From assembly GCF_026151205.1 (NCBI RefSeq), contig NC_087081.1, positions 7,683,246 to 7,747,245 of the forward strand: a stretch of DNA of 64,000 bases, given 5' to 3'. Below, in pieces: positions 61,702-64,000 of this stretch (positions are counted from its first letter, which is position 1; every line of letters starts with the position of its first letter). The position numbers were made by a program, and so were the translations under genes. This stretch comes from Bolinopsis microptera (Eukaryota; Ctenophora; Tentaculata; Lobata; Bolinopsidae). The notes beneath the pieces were generated by a model. That model did no database searches. It was given only the letters and a program-made list of their open reading frames with translations, and was not told the origin of the DNA.

Positions 61702-63761
61702 ATGAGGTTACGGAGACTTATCCTCCTGGACAAGAAACTGTTAACTGTTTTGTACTCTCACACTTTCTACGTCACAGAATCCCAGTGTCTCAATGATCCT
61801 CTCTATTGCGAGATTCCAACCAAAGTCGAGATTTTAGTGAAAGCATTTGTTGAAAAGTACTCTGTTGAAAGTGAATACAAAATAAACTTCAAGGCTGGTC
61901 GTGATTCTTGTGATAGGGAGGACTGGTTTCCTGTGATCTCTATAAATGTAAGTTAGTTAATTGTAAGTTAATTAAATGTAAGTTAGTTAAATGTAAGTTA
62001 ATTAAATGTAAATTAATTAAATGTAAGTTTATTAAACGTAAGTTAATTAAATTTAAGTTAATTAAATGTAAGTAAATATCACTCAATTATCATACCATTT
62101 CAAAATAAGGTTATTTAAAACACAAGCATTTAATAATAGGTACATACCATGATTCATTAATTAATCTAACCTATTTACGTCTTCAGTTTACAAATCAGTG
62201 AAACACAAACATACTATGCGGGGGGACTACAGACCCCCTCAAAGTCCTTTACAACGTTACTGCCAGGTTACATAGCACTGAAAATAAATATCATCAGAAA
62301 TTCAAATTCAAAGCATTTAAACTGTAAAACAATAATTTACAGGTAGACAGCAATGATATCTGGCCAGTAGTGTACCTCACAACATCTAAACACATTATTA
62401 TCGGTATTCCACTAATGAAGAAGAGCGACACTTCAACAGGGTTTAGCAAAACCCCGGAAATACCCGCCACTCTGCAGCTACTGGACACGTTTGGGAACTT
62501 TTTGAGAGAGTTGTCTTCTGAACTCTCTGCTGAAGAGCCAGTGGTGGGTTGCTGTTATAATACTTTACAATTTGAATTAATGAATTCCGGACTCCATCTG
62601 GATCGACCTAGGCAGGCAGGGCAACAAAGTTGACACTTTTATTGTGAAATATCTTAAACCAGTTTAATGCTTTTTACTCTTCAGTTTGACATTGAGGATG
62701 TACTTAATTTTGTGGCTCCGTACGGTATTCTAACCAACAGTTCAGTGGCCAACTTTAAGAATGCTTTGTCAGGAACAGCTATTCTAGAGACTTCTAGTAG
62801 AGGTGCCACTTTGTGTACCACTTGTGTACCAGGCTACTTGTGTACCAGGCTACTTGTGTACCACTTGTGTACCACTTGTGTACCACTTGTGTACCACTTG
62901 TGTACCACTTGTGTACCACTTGTGTACCACTTGTGTACCACTTGTGTACCACTTGTGTACCACTTGTGTACCACTTGTGTGCTACATCGTTAGGATAAAT
63001 ATTATGTGTCTCAAAAAAATCAGTAAAGTTTGGAAAAAGTGTTGGTTTTCACCGTAACGATAAATTTGGAAACAATGATATTATCCAACTGTATGTAGCT
63101 AACTTCTTGATTTCCTGTTAAAGTGATCCAAGGATATTTATACGTCGACAGCTGTCAAGTGTCATTAGAGCTGTGATTTTATCTTTGTATTATATATACC
63201 TAATTTTATAATGATGTGAATTAAAAAGGTGTACTGAAATGTTGGACATTCCCTGGGCCTGATGGGTTACTTTTCCTTGGATTCAATCAGCATAAAGGGA
63301 TTTGTCAGATCTGGAAAAATGTATACTGTATATTAGTGTATACATACTTACATATTATTATGTGTTGTGTTTAGAGTAAATAAAAACACCAAACTGATTA
63401 GCCAGAGTTTGCGACATTCCAATGTTTCCATGTCTTGATAATAATATTATGTAATATAAGAAAATATCTTTAGTCTTTACATGCCACTATATCGCGGCTT
63501 ACAGCTGTGACTTTAAACCATGATTTTAAATAATATGTGATTATCACTCGTTCTTTCGTATTAGAAGACACTCTAATTCGAAGATATACAATGTAACTGA
63601 AACTAACAGGACTGTTAAATGTTCATCACCCTTCAGAGCACCTACAGAGCAGTGCAAAGCTAGCTCCTACAATCACTGTAACACTAAAGGAAGCAGTCAG
63701 AGGGATAATCTACAACAGGAAACGGTTACAAGACACTTTCGATTACACTGGCTCCCTTTAT
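61702..63761 (+). CDS. AP5M1: AP-5 complex subunit mu-1 (AP5M1), first four exons
   Basis: Mu subunit of the AP-5 adaptor, which works with SPG11/SPG15 at late endosomes and lysosomes to retrieve cargo. Exons: 61702-61947 (ATG, RRLILLDKKLLTVLYSHTFY, ends VISIN), 62343-62543 (DSNDIWPVVYLTTSKHIIIG, then TLQLLDTFGNFLRELS), 62685-62802 (FDIEDVLNFVAPYGILTNSS, then NFKNALSGTAILETSSR), 63637-63761 (LAPTITVTLKEAVRGIIYN, then RKRLQDTFDYTGSLY). All phases agree (0, 0, 1, 0) and each exon has AG/GT borders. DSC...WPVV, the L-L-x-x-A-P-x-G-x-L-x-x-x-x-x-x-N-F pattern and V-S/T-I/V-x-x-K-E-x-V follow human AP5M1 in order. The gene runs off the right edge, so the mu homology domain is only begun. The donor of exon 2 (GTGGGT) may be three bases earlier. 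Confidence 0.78.
61948..62073 (+). repeat. 15-bp tandem repeat GTAAGTTAATTAAAT at the exon 1 donor
   Basis: Eight units of 15 bp start on the very first base of intron 1; most begin GTAAGT, the 5' splice site consensus. The exon's last bases (AAAT) also match the repeat unit. Reading into the intron gives V-S-stop in the exon's frame. Confidence 0.9.
62601..62620 (+). mobile_element. minimal LINE 3'-tail stub
   Basis: GATCGACCTAGGCAGGCAGG in AP5M1 intron 2 matches the 3' end and CAGG tail of the LINE stub at 16440-16480. Almost nothing else of the element is present. Confidence 0.4.
62811..62983 (+). repeat. 11-bp minisatellite TTGTGTACCAC in AP5M1 intron 3
   Basis: About 15 units of TTGTGTACCAC (two variants with CAGGCTAC near the start). 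It is open in three frames because the unit has no stop, but it begins after the exon 3 donor at 62803 and has no protein meaning. Confidence 0.92.
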
Positions 63762-64000
63762 GTGAGTCTGAACCGTTATTTAAATGTTTTGTAGACTTAA
63801 CTAATTAACGAACTATTTGTGTACTTTAGTTGAGAAATTATGAGCACACCTCGATACTGCATTTGTTGAATAATGAGTTCTAGGTTAAATGGATTTGTTA
63901 TGGAAACAGGTATCAATTGCTCAGTATTGCTTGCAAAGCTTGTTAACTTGTTTATTAATTGATGATAATTAATTAATTAATTAATTGACAATTCAATCCA

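Noticed and set aside
62667-63057. Long repeats of VPLVYHLCTTC in three frames
   Set aside because: Minisatellite read-through after the exon 3 donor; only the first 39 codons are AP5M1.

Overview
Eukaryotic, AT-rich metazoan nuclear DNA: split genes with GT-AG introns, many microsatellites, and several classes of non-LTR, Penelope-like and DNA transposons. Recognisable host genes are a RECQL5-type helicase (left edge), a secreted F5/8C-like lectin domain protein, a Schlafen/AlbA_2-type gene and AP5M1 (right edge). The style of the GPCR remnant and of the Cys-rich lectin domain suggests a cnidarian, perhaps a medusozoan; this is an impression from family resemblance and is not proven.

Layout. 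0.3-2.0 kb: five exons of the RECQL5 helicase domain. 2.4-15.2 kb: a stretch full of homopolymer runs, including a G run of about 210 nt, with no readable exon; it looks like poorly polished long-read consensus covering the rest of the gene. 15.3-15.5 kb: the last RECQL5 exon (SRI-like domain). 16-22 kb: LINE tail, a broken 7TM receptor pseudogene interrupted by a nested foldback element, a frameshifted LINE reverse transcriptase, and a 10-bp tandem array. 22.5-32.2 kb: a giant inverted repeat, arms about 3.7-4.5 kb, around a 1.4-kb GA-rich microsatellite. The arms carry a decayed MULE transposase piece, and only the left arm holds an 849-bp TA-flanked MITE. 32-45 kb: mostly intergenic repeats, a LINE C-terminus, the lectin-like gene, and a SINE-like insertion with an 18-bp target duplication. 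45.7-50.3 kb: a LINE split by a second LINE. 51.8 kb: a microRNA-precursor-like hairpin. 52.9-58.3 kb: a head-to-tail pair of Penelope-like elements whose GIY-YIG domain lies before the RT (permuted, Naiad/Chlamys-like order), with a pseudoknot-forming 3' UTR. 59-60 kb: a LINE fragment split by a hAT-type MITE. 60-64 kb: Schlafen-like gene and the first AP5M1 exons.

The most noteworthy items are the permuted-domain Penelope-like tandem with its structured 3' module, the giant palindrome with an empty/filled-site polymorphism, and the array of repeated splice-donor motifs at the start of AP5M1 intron 1. All exon limits come from reading splice motifs and frame continuity by eye; family assignments come from recognised motifs and recalled homologues, without a database search.
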